Source: DATKRB01 sp036501425 | GTDB lineage: Bacteria > Actinomycetota > Acidimicrobiia > Acidimicrobiales > RAAP-2 | Reading direction: 5' to 3' | NCBI GenBank assembly: GCA_036501425.1 | Contig: DASYAI010000078.1 | Span: 1-48,006, forward strand | DNA: 48,006 nucleotides | Shown here: positions 37,701 through 45,062 of the stretch, piece after piece | Layout: every line of letters begins with the position of its first letter | Numbering within the stretch: position 1 is the stretch's first letter | The notes under the pieces: model-generated | The model's input: only the letters and a program-made list of their open reading frames with translations | Told to the model about the DNA's origin: nothing | The model's database searches: none | Position numbers and translations under genes: made by a program

Positions 37701-39425
37701 TCAGACAGCGAGGATCACCGGCACGATCATCGGTCGTCGCCGGGTGCGGTCGGTCACCAGCCGGCCGAGCGACTTGCGGGCGTGCCGGGCCAGCACCTCG
37801 GTGTCGGCTGCCCCGTCGGCGATCGCCTTCTCGAGCGCCTCGGCGACCACCCGGCTGGCTTCGCCGAGCAACGCCTCGGCCTCGGGGGCGTGCACCCAGC
37901 CCCGGGTGGCGATGTGCGGCTGCCCCACCACCTGGCGGGCCCGGAGGTCGACCGTGGCGACGACCATGACCACGCCCTCCTCGGCCAGCACCCGGCGGTC
38001 CCGCAGCACGCCGTGGCCGATGTCGCCCACCGTCCCGTCGACGTAGACGTAGCCGGCTGGCACGGTCCCGTCCCGGCGCAACCCCTCGGCGTCGAGCGCC
38101 ACCGCGTCGCCGTCCTCGCACAAGATGACCTGGTCGGGCCGCACTCCCATCGATCGGCCCAACGCCGCGTGGTGCACCATGTGGCGGTACTCGCCATGGA
38201 CGGGCACGAAGGCATCGGGCTGGACCACCGACAGCAGGGTCTGGAGCTCGCCCTGGCGGGCGTGCCCGCTCACGTGCACCGCCTCGCTGCCCGAATGGAT
38301 CACCTCGGCCCCGCGCCGGTGCAGCTCGTCGATCACCCGGCCGACCGACCACTCGTTGCCCGGGATCGGGTGGGCGCTGATCACGACCACGTCGGTCTCG
38401 TCGACCCGGAGCCGCTTGTTGTCGCCGGTCGCCATGAGCGACAGGGCCGACATGGGCTCGCCCTGGGAGCCGGTGCTGATGACGCACACCTGGCCGGCCG
38501 GCAGCTCGTCGACCCGGTCGATGTCGATCAGGGTGCCCTCGGGGACCCGCAGGATGCCCAGCCGCTGGGCCAGGTCGACGTTCTTGCCCATGGAGCGCCC
38601 CAGGGTGGCCACCCGACGGCCGCTGGCCACCGCGGCGTCGACGACCTGCTGCACCCGGTGGACGTGGCTGGCGAAGCAGGCGACGATCACCCGGCGGTCG
38701 GGCCGGGCGGCGAAGACCCGTCGCAAGGTGACGCCCACGGTGGACTCCGAGGGGGTGAAGCCCGGCTCCTCGGCGTTGGTGGAGTCCGACAGCAGCAGCC
38801 GGATGCCCGGGTCGCGCGCCAGGGCCCCGATCCGGGCGAGGTCGGTGCGGCGGCCGTCGACCGGCTGGAGGTCGAGCTTGAAGTCCCCCGAGTGCAGCAC
38901 CACGCCCTGGGGGGTGTAGAAGGCGATGGCGAAGGCCTCGGGCACCGAGTGGGTCACCGGGATGAACTCCACGTCGCAGGGCCCGATCCGCCGGCGCTCC
39001 CCGTCGACGACGGTGTGGAACTGGGCCCGGTCGGCCAGCCCGGCCTCGTCGATCCGGTTGCGGGCGAGCCCGATGGTCAGCGCCGAGCCGTAGATGGGGG
39101 CCCGCAGGTCCCGGAGCAGGTACGCCAGGCCCCCGGTGTGGTCCTCGTGCCCGTGGGTGAGGACGATGCCGTCGACCCGATCGGCGTTCTGTCGCAGGTA
39201 GGAGAAGTCCGGCAGGACCAGGTCCACACCGGGCATCTCGAGATCGGGGAACATGATCCCGCAGTCGAGGATAAGGATCCGCCCGTCGACCTCGACGCAG
39301 GCGCAGTTGCGGCCGATCTCCCCCAACCCCCCCAGGAAGACCACCCGGACACTGGAGGCCCCGGAGCGGCCCCGGCCCCTGGTGGACCCGCGCCCGGCGG
39401 CTCCCGGACCGGCCCGGTCAGCCAC
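37701..39425 (-). CDS. rnj: Ribonuclease J
   Basis: A 574-residue metallo-beta-lactamase/beta-CASP RNase with 5' exonuclease and endonuclease activity in mRNA decay and rRNA maturation. The zinc motif is HGHEDH (91-96). Further ligands are in PVTHSVPEAF and SGDFKLD. The beta-CASP domain contains DSTNAEEPGFTPSE and ACFASHVHRVQQ. The late motif is HVSGHARQGE, followed by PVHGEYRH. The GTG at 39425 overlaps the dapA stop by 8 bases; the first 25 residues are Gly/Arg-rich. The dapA-rnj pair is conserved in Actinobacteria. Confidence 0.95.
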   Translation of the reverse strand: MADRAGPGAAGRGSTRGRGRSGASSVRVVFLGGLGEIGRNCACVEVDGRILILDCGIMFPDLEMPGVDLVLPDFSYLRQNADRVDGIVLTHGHEDHTGGLAYLLRDLRAPIYGSALTIGLARNRIDEAGLADRAQFHTVVDGERRRIGPCDVEFIPVTHSVPEAFAIAFYTPQGVVLHSGDFKLDLQPVDGRRTDLARIGALARDPGIRLLLSDSTNAEEPGFTPSESTVGVTLRRVFAARPDRRVIVACFASHVHRVQQVVDAAVASGRRVATLGRSMGKNVDLAQRLGILRVPEGTLIDIDRVDELPAGQVCVISTGSQGEPMSALSLMATGDNKRLRVDETDVVVISAHPIPGNEWSVGRVIDELHRRGAEVIHSGSEAVHVSGHARQGELQTLLSVVQPDAFVPVHGEYRHMVHHAALGRSMGVRPDQVILCEDGDAVALDAEGLRRDGTVPAGYVYVDGTVGDIGHGVLRDRRVLAEEGVVMVVATVDLRARQVVGQPHIATRGWVHAPEAEALLGEASRVVAEALEKAIADGAADTEVLARHARKSLGRLVTDRTRRRPMIVPVILAV

Positions 39426-40377
39426 GGGCGGGGGCCGAGGAGCCCATGGCGGCAGGGCGGCCACCGGCGGGCACGTCCCGGCCACCGAGGTGCGCGAGGA
39501 CCGCGGACGCCCGCTCGTCGAGCGCGCTCGGGGCCGGGCCCATCGGGGGCCGGCACTGACCGACCCGCAGGCCGAGCGCCCGACATGCGGCCTTGGCGGG
39601 CAAGGGGTTGGGGAACTCCTCACTCGACTCGAACTCGAAGGACTCGATCAGCTGGGCGTTGCGGGCCCGGGCCGCTCCCACGTCGCCCCGGGCGAAGGCC
39701 GCCACCATGTCGGCCATCGTCTCGCCGGCCCAGTGCGAGGCCACGCTGACGACCCCGACCGCGCCCACGGCCAGCAGTGGGAGGGTCAGGCCGTCCTCGC
39801 CGCTGTAGAGCTCGAAGTGCTCGGGAGCGCTGGCGATGAGGCGGGCCGAGCCGGCGACGTCACCGGCGGCGTCCTTCACCCCGACGATGTTGGGCACCTC
39901 GAGGGCCAGCCGCAGGATGGTGTCGCCGGCGATCCGGCGCCCGGTGCGCACCGGGATGTCGTAGAGGAGCACGGGCAGCGAGGTGGCGGCGGCCAGTGCC
40001 CGGAAGTGCTGGCTGATCCCGGTCTGCGAGGGTCGGCTGTAGTAGGGGGTCACCGCCAGCACCGCGTCTACCCCCACGTCCTGGGCCAGGGCGACCAGCT
40101 CGACCGAGTGCCGGGTGTCGTTGGTGCCGGCACCGGCGATGACCGGAATGGTGACCGCCTCGCGGACGGCCCGCCACAGGTCCGCCCGCTCGTCGTCGGC
40201 GAGCACCGGGCCCTCGCCGGTGGTGCCGGCGAGCACCAACGCGTCGCTGCCGTGCCCGGCCAGCCAACGGGCCAGCCCGGCGGCACCGTCGACGTCGAGC
40301 GACCCGTCCTCGGCGAAGGGCGTGACCATCGCGGTGATGACCGCCCCGAACCGAGGGGACTGAACGGGCCGGGCCAT
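39418..40377 (-). CDS. dapA: 4-hydroxy-tetrahydrodipicolinate synthase
   Basis: A 319-residue TIM-barrel aldolase joining pyruvate and aspartate semialdehyde, the first step committed to DAP and lysine. The Schiff-base lysine is K168 in NIVGVKDAAGD. The catalytic GTTGE is at 51-55, Tyr in TPYY (about 112) and Tyr139 in LLYDIPVRTG. It has an Ala/Gly/Pro-rich tail of about 25 residues beyond the barrel. The ATG has TAGCCT 8 bases upstream. It is coupled to rnj through an 8-base overlap. Confidence 0.96.
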   Translation of the reverse strand: MARPVQSPRFGAVITAMVTPFAEDGSLDVDGAAGLARWLAGHGSDALVLAGTTGEGPVLADDERADLWRAVREAVTIPVIAGAGTNDTRHSVELVALAQDVGVDAVLAVTPYYSRPSQTGISQHFRALAAATSLPVLLYDIPVRTGRRIAGDTILRLALEVPNIVGVKDAAGDVAGSARLIASAPEHFELYSGEDGLTLPLLAVGAVGVVSVASHWAGETMADMVAAFARGDVGAARARNAQLIESFEFESSEEFPNPLPAKAACRALGLRVGQCRPPMGPAPSALDERASAVLAHLGGRDVPAGGRPAAMGSSAPARG

Positions 40378-40385
40378 GCGCGTGC

Positions 40386-40391
40386 AGGCTA
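40386..40391 (-). promoter_or_regulatory. Candidate extended -10 box (leaderless) of dapA-rnj
   Basis: TAGCCT preceded by TGG ends 8 bases before the ATG at 40377. Confidence 0.5.
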
Positions 40392-40405
40392 CCAGCGCGC
40401 CCGGG

Positions 40406-41302
40406 TCAGCCGGGGTTTCGCCGTTCGCGCGACCAGCCGGCCCGGTACGCCGCGGCCACCGCGGCGAGCTGGGACCGGACCCCGAGCTTCCCCAGGATCG
40501 CCCGGATGTGGTTGCGCACGGTGGACACCGAGACGTTCAGCTCGCGGGCCACCTCGGGGGCCGGCGTGCCCGCCATCAGGGCCCGCAGCACCTCGCCCTC
40601 CTTGGCGGTCAGCGAGCCGAGCGGCCCCCGGCTCGGGGTGAGAGGAGCGCTCCGGACGGCACTCGGGTGCTGGATCGCCTGCCCGAGGTCGCCGACCCGC
40701 AGCTCGTGGAGGCTCACCCCGCCCCTGCTCGGCGGCGGGGTGGCGTCCCCGCCCTCCCTCGGCCCGACAGCCGTCTCGACGGCGGCGGCGAGGTCGCGCC
40801 GGTCGGTGCGCGCAGCCCCTCGGACCGCCTCCGGCGCCCGTGCCCCGGCGGGAACGCCCACGGCTCGGCTCACCGACTGGAGGAACTCGTCGAGCGGGGT
40901 GGGTTGCGGGCCTTGAGCGGGCGCCGGGCGGCGGGCTGGAGCGCCGGCGTCCCTCAGCCGTTGCGGAAGGAGCATCAGCACCGGCGTGCCGGAGCGTCGC
41001 AGCCGCGGCACCAGGTCGGCGAGCTCCTTGGAGGTACGGACGTCGGGGACCTCGATGACCACCGCAGCCGGGCGCACCGCGTCGATCTCCGGGGACAGCC
41101 GATCGGCCAGCGGCCCGGCCTCGCTGACCTGCGCCCGGAAGCCCCGGCCCCCCAGCACGGCGCACAGGGCCTCGGCGTGCAGCCGCCGCTCCCCGACCAC
41201 CAGCACGTCGAGCGGCTCGCGGCCCAGCCGAGAGCCGCCCTCCAGCACGGCGGTCATCGCGCCCGCACCGGCCGATCGCTCGCTCCCCTCACTGCCCGGC
41301 AT
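40406..41302 (-). CDS. LuxR-family regulator with an atypical receiver-like domain
   Basis: A 298-residue DNA-binding protein. The C-terminal LuxR helix-turn-helix (about 230-290) includes LTAKEGEVLRALMAG, PEVARELNVSVSTVRNHI and LGKLGVRSQ. Residues 31-115 resemble a receiver domain (LDVLVVGERRLHAEAL). The acidic pair after strand 1 is replaced by GER, and the phospho-acceptor position reads VVIEV, with Glu84 in place of Asp. Phosphorylation in the usual way is therefore unlikely. The Pro/Ala/Arg-rich linker spans about 120-225. No sensor kinase is adjacent. The ATG at 41302 has AAGGGGGA upstream. Confidence 0.82.
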   Translation of the reverse strand: MPGSEGSERSAGAGAMTAVLEGGSRLGREPLDVLVVGERRLHAEALCAVLGGRGFRAQVSEAGPLADRLSPEIDAVRPAAVVIEVPDVRTSKELADLVPRLRRSGTPVLMLLPQRLRDAGAPARRPAPAQGPQPTPLDEFLQSVSRAVGVPAGARAPEAVRGAARTDRRDLAAAVETAVGPREGGDATPPPSRGGVSLHELRVGDLGQAIQHPSAVRSAPLTPSRGPLGSLTAKEGEVLRALMAGTPAPEVARELNVSVSTVRNHIRAILGKLGVRSQLAAVAAAYRAGWSRERRNPG

Positions 41303-41638
41303 GATCCCCCTTCGTCGGGTCTCCGTACCGCGCCGACCCGTGGCTCGCCGAGCACGGCGATCCGACTGGTCCTGGGACGTGACCGATCTTCTGGACGCCC
41401 CGGCAGGCCCCAGAACCGGGCGGAGGCGTGGGTATGGTGCAAGTTGTCGACGACGCTACAGGCCCGGTCGGAGCTTTCGATGACGGACGATCGTCAATCA
41501 TATGTCGGATTCATGACAGAGGCCGGCGACGCAGGCCTGGTAGCACCCGACCGCGCCGGGGGCGGCACCGGGCACGGCTCCTCCGGTGTTCGAGCCATGT
41601 GCTCCGGAAAGCCCCGGTGGAGCCATGATGGATCGGTC
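41303..41638. other. Intergenic region between the LuxR regulator and sixA
   Basis: These 336 bases separate two divergent genes. I see no convincing coding frame. A perfect palindrome GACGATCGTC lies at 41486-41495, and an A+T-richer patch with CATATG follows near 41499. These are possible operator or promoter elements for sixA. No clear -35/-10 pair was found. Confidence 0.5.
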
Positions 41639-42109
41639 ATGCGGCTCCTGTTGGTGCGCCACGCCCACGCCGGATCCAAGCGGAGCTTCGACGGGTCCGA
41701 CGAGGCCCGCCCGCTCGACGGCCGAGGTCGCCGCCAGGCCCGGTCGCTCGTCGGGCCGTTGGCCCGCCGGGCTCCGGCGCAGATCGTGTCCAGCCCGGCC
41801 CTCCGCTGCGTCCAGACGGTCCAACCGCTCGCCGACCGCCTCGGCCTGGCGGTCGAGGTCTCCTCCTCCCTGGCTGTCGGCAAGGCGCCGGAGGCGCTCG
41901 GGCTGGTGCTAAGCCTGGCCCGGGCCACGGGAGAGACCGTGGTCGCGTGCACCCATCGCGAGGTGCTCGCCGTGCTCCTGCCGGAGCTCGCCCGGTTGTT
42001 CGGGGAGCCCCTCGGGCACCGCCCACCGGGGGCAAAGGGCGCGACATGGGTCCTCGACTTCGGCCGCGACGCCCTGCGCGGCGTCCGCTATCTTTCGGCG
42101 CCCAGCTGA
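41639..42109 (+). CDS. sixA: SixA-type phosphohistidine phosphatase
   Basis: A 156-residue single-domain histidine phosphatase. The catalytic LVRHAHAG gives R7 and H8. The partner residues include R57 region SSPALRCVQT and the second His H106 in ACTHREVL. This small form dephosphorylates phosphohistidine on signalling proteins or acts on small phosphoesters; the target is not evident. The start at 41639 is chosen by the family N terminus. The frame is open far upstream, and an ATG at 41479 would add 53 non-conserved residues. Confidence 0.85.
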   Translation: MRLLLVRHAHAGSKRSFDGSDEARPLDGRGRRQARSLVGPLARRAPAQIVSSPALRCVQTVQPLADRLGLAVEVSSSLAVGKAPEALGLVLSLARATGETVVACTHREVLAVLLPELARLFGEPLGHRPPGAKGATWVLDFGRDALRGVRYLSAPS

Positions 42110-42434
42110 GCACGACGCTGCGGGCTGGATTGTCGCACCGGGCGAGACCGGTCCATTTGGCTTCGAACGCGGCACCGTACGCGGTCGATTTGCGACCAAT
42201 GCGCCCGACGGACGGAGCCCGACGATGCCCCAACGCCGGCGCCGATCGGTGGTTGCACCGGCGCCCCAGCCCATGGGGGTGCGGTGGCCGCGACGTCCGC
42301 CGATCCCCGCCGGCCCAACCGCTCCCCCGGCACGTGACCCGGTGATGACACGGGTGACGCGTGCATGAATCTGGGCCCCGAAAAACTAGAAATGCCAGCT
42401 ACCGAATAACAGCAATACTCACTACGCTACGTGC
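42110..42434. other. Intergenic region upstream of the DUF2510-like gene
   Basis: No coding frame is convincing in these 325 bases. An imperfect inverted repeat lies at 42330-42364 (GCACG and ACCCG arms pairing with CGGGT and CGTGC), with GTGAC-type repeats inside. The last 60 bases (from about 42378) are distinctly A+T-richer than anything around them and lead into the candidate -10 box at 42423. Confidence 0.5.
42423..42428 (+). promoter_or_regulatory. Candidate -10 box (leaderless) of the DUF2510-like gene
   Basis: TACGCT ends 6 bases before the ATG at 42435, in an A+T-rich stretch. No Shine-Dalgarno sequence is present. Confidence 0.5.
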
Positions 42435-44138
42435 ATGAGCACGACCATGGGCGGCCCAGGCTGGTGGCTGGCGAGCGATGGGCGATGGTACCCACCCGAG
42501 ACGCACCCCGACTACCAGGACCCGGCGCAGTCATGGCCCACCGGCGCCGCCCAGCAGTCCTGGGCCCCCGAGCCCGAGCAGCAGACCTGGGCCCCGGCCG
42601 AGCCGGCTCACGAATCGTGGCCTGCCGAGCCGGACCACCAGTCGTGGCCCGCCGAGCCGGTCATCCAGGCACGGGCCCCCGAGCCGGCCCACCAGTTCTG
42701 GTCAAGCGAGCCGGCCCAACCGACCTGGTCGGCGGCTGAGCCCGCCCACCAGGTCGCCCAGCAGACGTGGTCGCCGGAGCCGGCCCAACCGAGCTGGTCC
42801 GGCGACGAGCCCGCGCCGGCCCGGTCGGCCGAGGACCCATGGCAGGCCGCCACGTTCCCTCAGGCGCACGGCGCGAGCACCGGCTCAACGGGCGCCCCGG
42901 CGGCCCCGGCCGGGGCACCGCTCGAGATGAGCGCCCCGGGGCCCATCCCGCCCGCCTTCTCCTTGTCGGGCGCGCCGCCGGCGACCGGCGACGCCGCCCT
43001 CACCATCGAGCAGGCCCGCTACCTGGGCGGGTTCCTCCCCGAGCCCGAAGGGCACGACTCGTCGTTCGTGCGCTGCAGCGCCGCCGGCATCCAGTTCCGT
43101 ACCCGGCGCGGCGTGGCCTGGGTGCCCTGGCACGACATCTCGTCGGTGGTCGCCGAGGGACCGGCCGAGGTCGCCCACCGCTTCTCGGCCAACGCCCGGC
43201 TGGCCGCAGGCGCCTACGGCCTGCCGCCGCTGCGTGCCGACGCCGCGTACCTGGCGATCGTGGCCGGGCAGAGCGAGATGGTCTTTGAGGTGATCGGGAT
43301 GTCGGTGCTCGACCTCGCCGAGGCCATCCGGCCGTTGCTGGACCGGATCGAACCGACCGGGACGGCCGGGGGGAACGAACCGATCCACCTCAACGGCCGG
43401 GGGAAGGGCAACCCGTCCGAGGCGTCGTCGGTCACCCGGGGCCGCCACCTCTCCGAGCCCGCTGCCGGGGCCGCCCCGGGCGGCGCACCGGGACCCGAGG
43501 CCGGGGCGCCTCGAGGGGCGGCCCAGCCCCACGGGGCAGCGGTCGAGGCGGTCGAGCAGTTCATGCACGACGTCGCTGCCCAGGGACTGCTCGACGACCT
43601 GCACGGCCCGAGCGACGCCGAGACCCTCCGGGCGGCCGGCGACGCGCTCGACGCCGCCCACGCCGCCACTTCGGCGGCCCAGCACGCGGCGCACGCGGCC
43701 GAGCAAGCCGCCGACGCGGTGCACCGGCTCACCGTCGTGCGGACCACCGAGGCGGAGATCGGCGACCTGCTGATCCGGTGCCAGCAGTTCATCGAGGGCG
43801 CCATCGCGGATGCCGAGCGCCACGCGCGGGAGATCGTCGCCTCGGCGCGTTCGGAGGCCGACGTCATCCTCGCCGACGCCACCCGCCGGGCCCACGAGCT
43901 CGAGGCCGGACCAGCCGCCTACAACCCCTCGGTCGGGCTGCCGCCGGTCGTCGGGCCGCCTCCGGCCATCTCGCCCGAGTCGGCGCGGGAGCTCAACTCG
44001 ACCATCGACGGCTACATCCGGGTGAACTCCGAGCTCATGCACGAGCTACGGATGCTGTCGGGCACCTTGGGGGTGGACGTGACCCCCGACGCGCCCCCCG
44101 CGCCCTCCTCCCAAGCTTCGAGCTACCACAGTTCCTGA
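42435..44138 (+). CDS. DUF2510-like motif, WxxEP-repeat, coiled-coil protein of unknown function
   Basis: A 567-residue protein with no TM segment and no signal peptide. Residues 9-22 form a DUF2510-type motif (GWWLASDGRWYPPE). Residues 34-128 hold about eight diverged repeats around WxxEPAxQ. Residues 192-307 look like a compact beta domain with one C-terminal helix (FVRCSAAGIQFRTRRGVAWV ending LAEAIRPLLDRI), reminiscent of PH-like domains. Residues 373-490 are Ala/Glu/His-rich and strongly helical, with DivIVA-like character (IADAERHAREIVASARSEAD). Proteins of this plan are often scaffolds for polar growth or division, but no function is known here. It is convergent with dapB. Confidence 0.8.
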   Translation: MSTTMGGPGWWLASDGRWYPPETHPDYQDPAQSWPTGAAQQSWAPEPEQQTWAPAEPAHESWPAEPDHQSWPAEPVIQARAPEPAHQFWSSEPAQPTWSAAEPAHQVAQQTWSPEPAQPSWSGDEPAPARSAEDPWQAATFPQAHGASTGSTGAPAAPAGAPLEMSAPGPIPPAFSLSGAPPATGDAALTIEQARYLGGFLPEPEGHDSSFVRCSAAGIQFRTRRGVAWVPWHDISSVVAEGPAEVAHRFSANARLAAGAYGLPPLRADAAYLAIVAGQSEMVFEVIGMSVLDLAEAIRPLLDRIEPTGTAGGNEPIHLNGRGKGNPSEASSVTRGRHLSEPAAGAAPGGAPGPEAGAPRGAAQPHGAAVEAVEQFMHDVAAQGLLDDLHGPSDAETLRAAGDALDAAHAATSAAQHAAHAAEQAADAVHRLTVVRTTEAEIGDLLIRCQQFIEGAIADAERHAREIVASARSEADVILADATRRAHELEAGPAAYNPSVGLPPVVGPPPAISPESARELNSTIDGYIRVNSELMHELRMLSGTLGVDVTPDAPPAPSSQASSYHSS

Positions 44139-44169
44139 GCCGGGTCAGTAGTTCCTGAGCCCGTTCAGT
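44130..44169. repeat. 20-bp tandem repeat at the 3' end of the DUF2510-like gene
   Basis: Units 44130-44149 and 44150-44169 differ at two of 20 bases. The first unit contains the stop codon (44136-44138). It looks like a local duplication of the gene end. Confidence 0.6.
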
Positions 44170-44186
44170 CCTCACAGCGCCCGGCT

Positions 44187-44220
44187 GCGGCGGGGAGCGC
44201 TCCGGCCGCGAGGCCGCCGC
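44187..44220. terminator. Nested hairpin between convergent genes
   Basis: GCGGCGG (44187-44193) pairs with CCGCCGC (44214-44220). The loop contains the perfect palindrome GGAGCGCTCC (44194-44203). It sits between the DUF2510-like gene and dapB, so it could serve both strands. There is no T tract. Confidence 0.4.
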
Positions 44221-44233
44221 GGAACCTCCGCCC

Positions 44234-45061
44234 TCAGAGGCCCAGTAGCGCCTCGAGGCCGACGGTCAGCCCCGGCCGGCCGGCCACCGCCCGCACCGCC
44301 AGCAGCACGCCGGGCATGAACGAGCGGCGGTCGTAGGAGTCGTGCCGCAGGGTCAGGCTCTGCCCGCTGGCGCCGAAGATCACTTCTTGGTGGGCGACCA
44401 GGCCCGGCAGGCGCACTGAGTGGAGCCGGATCCCGTCGGGCCCGGCGCCGCCGCGGGCCCCGTCGAGCAGCAAGTCAGTGGTGGGGTCGGCGGGCCAGCG
44501 CCCCGAGCCGGCGTTCGAGCGGGCACCGGCGATGCGCTCCGCTGTCCGCAGGGCCGTCCCCGAGGGCGCGTCCGCCTTGGCGTCGTGGTGGAGCTCGATG
44601 ATCTCCACTCCTTCCATGAAGGGCGCCGCCAGCTCGCTAAACCGCATGAGCAGCACGGCACCGATGGCGAAGTTGGCGGCGACGATCGCGTTGGCGGTCG
44701 ACGAGGTGAACAGCCGGCGCGCCTCGGCGAGATCCTGCGTGTCGAGCCCGGTCGTGCCGATCACCGCGTGGACACCGTGGGCGGCGTACCACGCCAGGTG
44801 CTGGCGGGTCGCGTCGGCCACGGTGAACTCGATCGCCACCCGGGCTCCGGCTTCCTCCAACGCTTCGAGCGTGCCCGCCACTTCGATGTCCGGCGCGTCC
44901 CCACCGACCATCTGGCGCAGATCGGCACCGGCCCGGCTGGCGTCGACGGCGGCCACCAGCTCCGTGCCCGGATCGGCGAGCACCGCCCGGCAGCACTCCT
45001 GCCCCATGCGCCCACCGGCACCGACCACGGCGACCGGGATCACGCTCGACACCGACGTCAC
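44234..45061 (-). CDS. dapB: 4-hydroxy-tetrahydrodipicolinate reductase
   Basis: A 275-residue NAD(P)H-dependent reductase, second step of the DAP branch. The N-terminal Rossmann loop is AVVGAGGRMG (11-20), followed by IEFTVADATRQHLAWY and GTTGLD. The catalytic and substrate motif is ELHHDAKADAPSGTA (about 156-170), with the general-acid histidine and lysine. The GTG start lies one base after the upstream membrane-protein stop, so the two are probably co-transcribed. Confidence 0.96.
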   Translation of the reverse strand: MTSVSSVIPVAVVGAGGRMGQECCRAVLADPGTELVAAVDASRAGADLRQMVGGDAPDIEVAGTLEALEEAGARVAIEFTVADATRQHLAWYAAHGVHAVIGTTGLDTQDLAEARRLFTSSTANAIVAANFAIGAVLLMRFSELAAPFMEGVEIIELHHDAKADAPSGTALRTAERIAGARSNAGSGRWPADPTTDLLLDGARGGAGPDGIRLHSVRLPGLVAHQEVIFGASGQSLTLRHDSYDRRSFMPGVLLAVRAVAGRPGLTVGLEALLGL

Positions 45062-45062
45062 C

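Noticed and set aside
37782..39749. A 655-codon plus-strand frame opposite rnj
   Set aside because: Shadow of rnj and dapA; His/Gly/Val-rich with no domain.
41428..41628. A 66-codon plus-strand frame in the LuxR-sixA gap
   Set aside because: Arg-rich after residue 25, no ribosome-binding site and no known motif.
41479..41638. N-terminal extension of SixA from an upstream ATG
   Set aside because: Adds residues with no resemblance to the family; SixA proteins begin directly at MxLxLVRHAxA.
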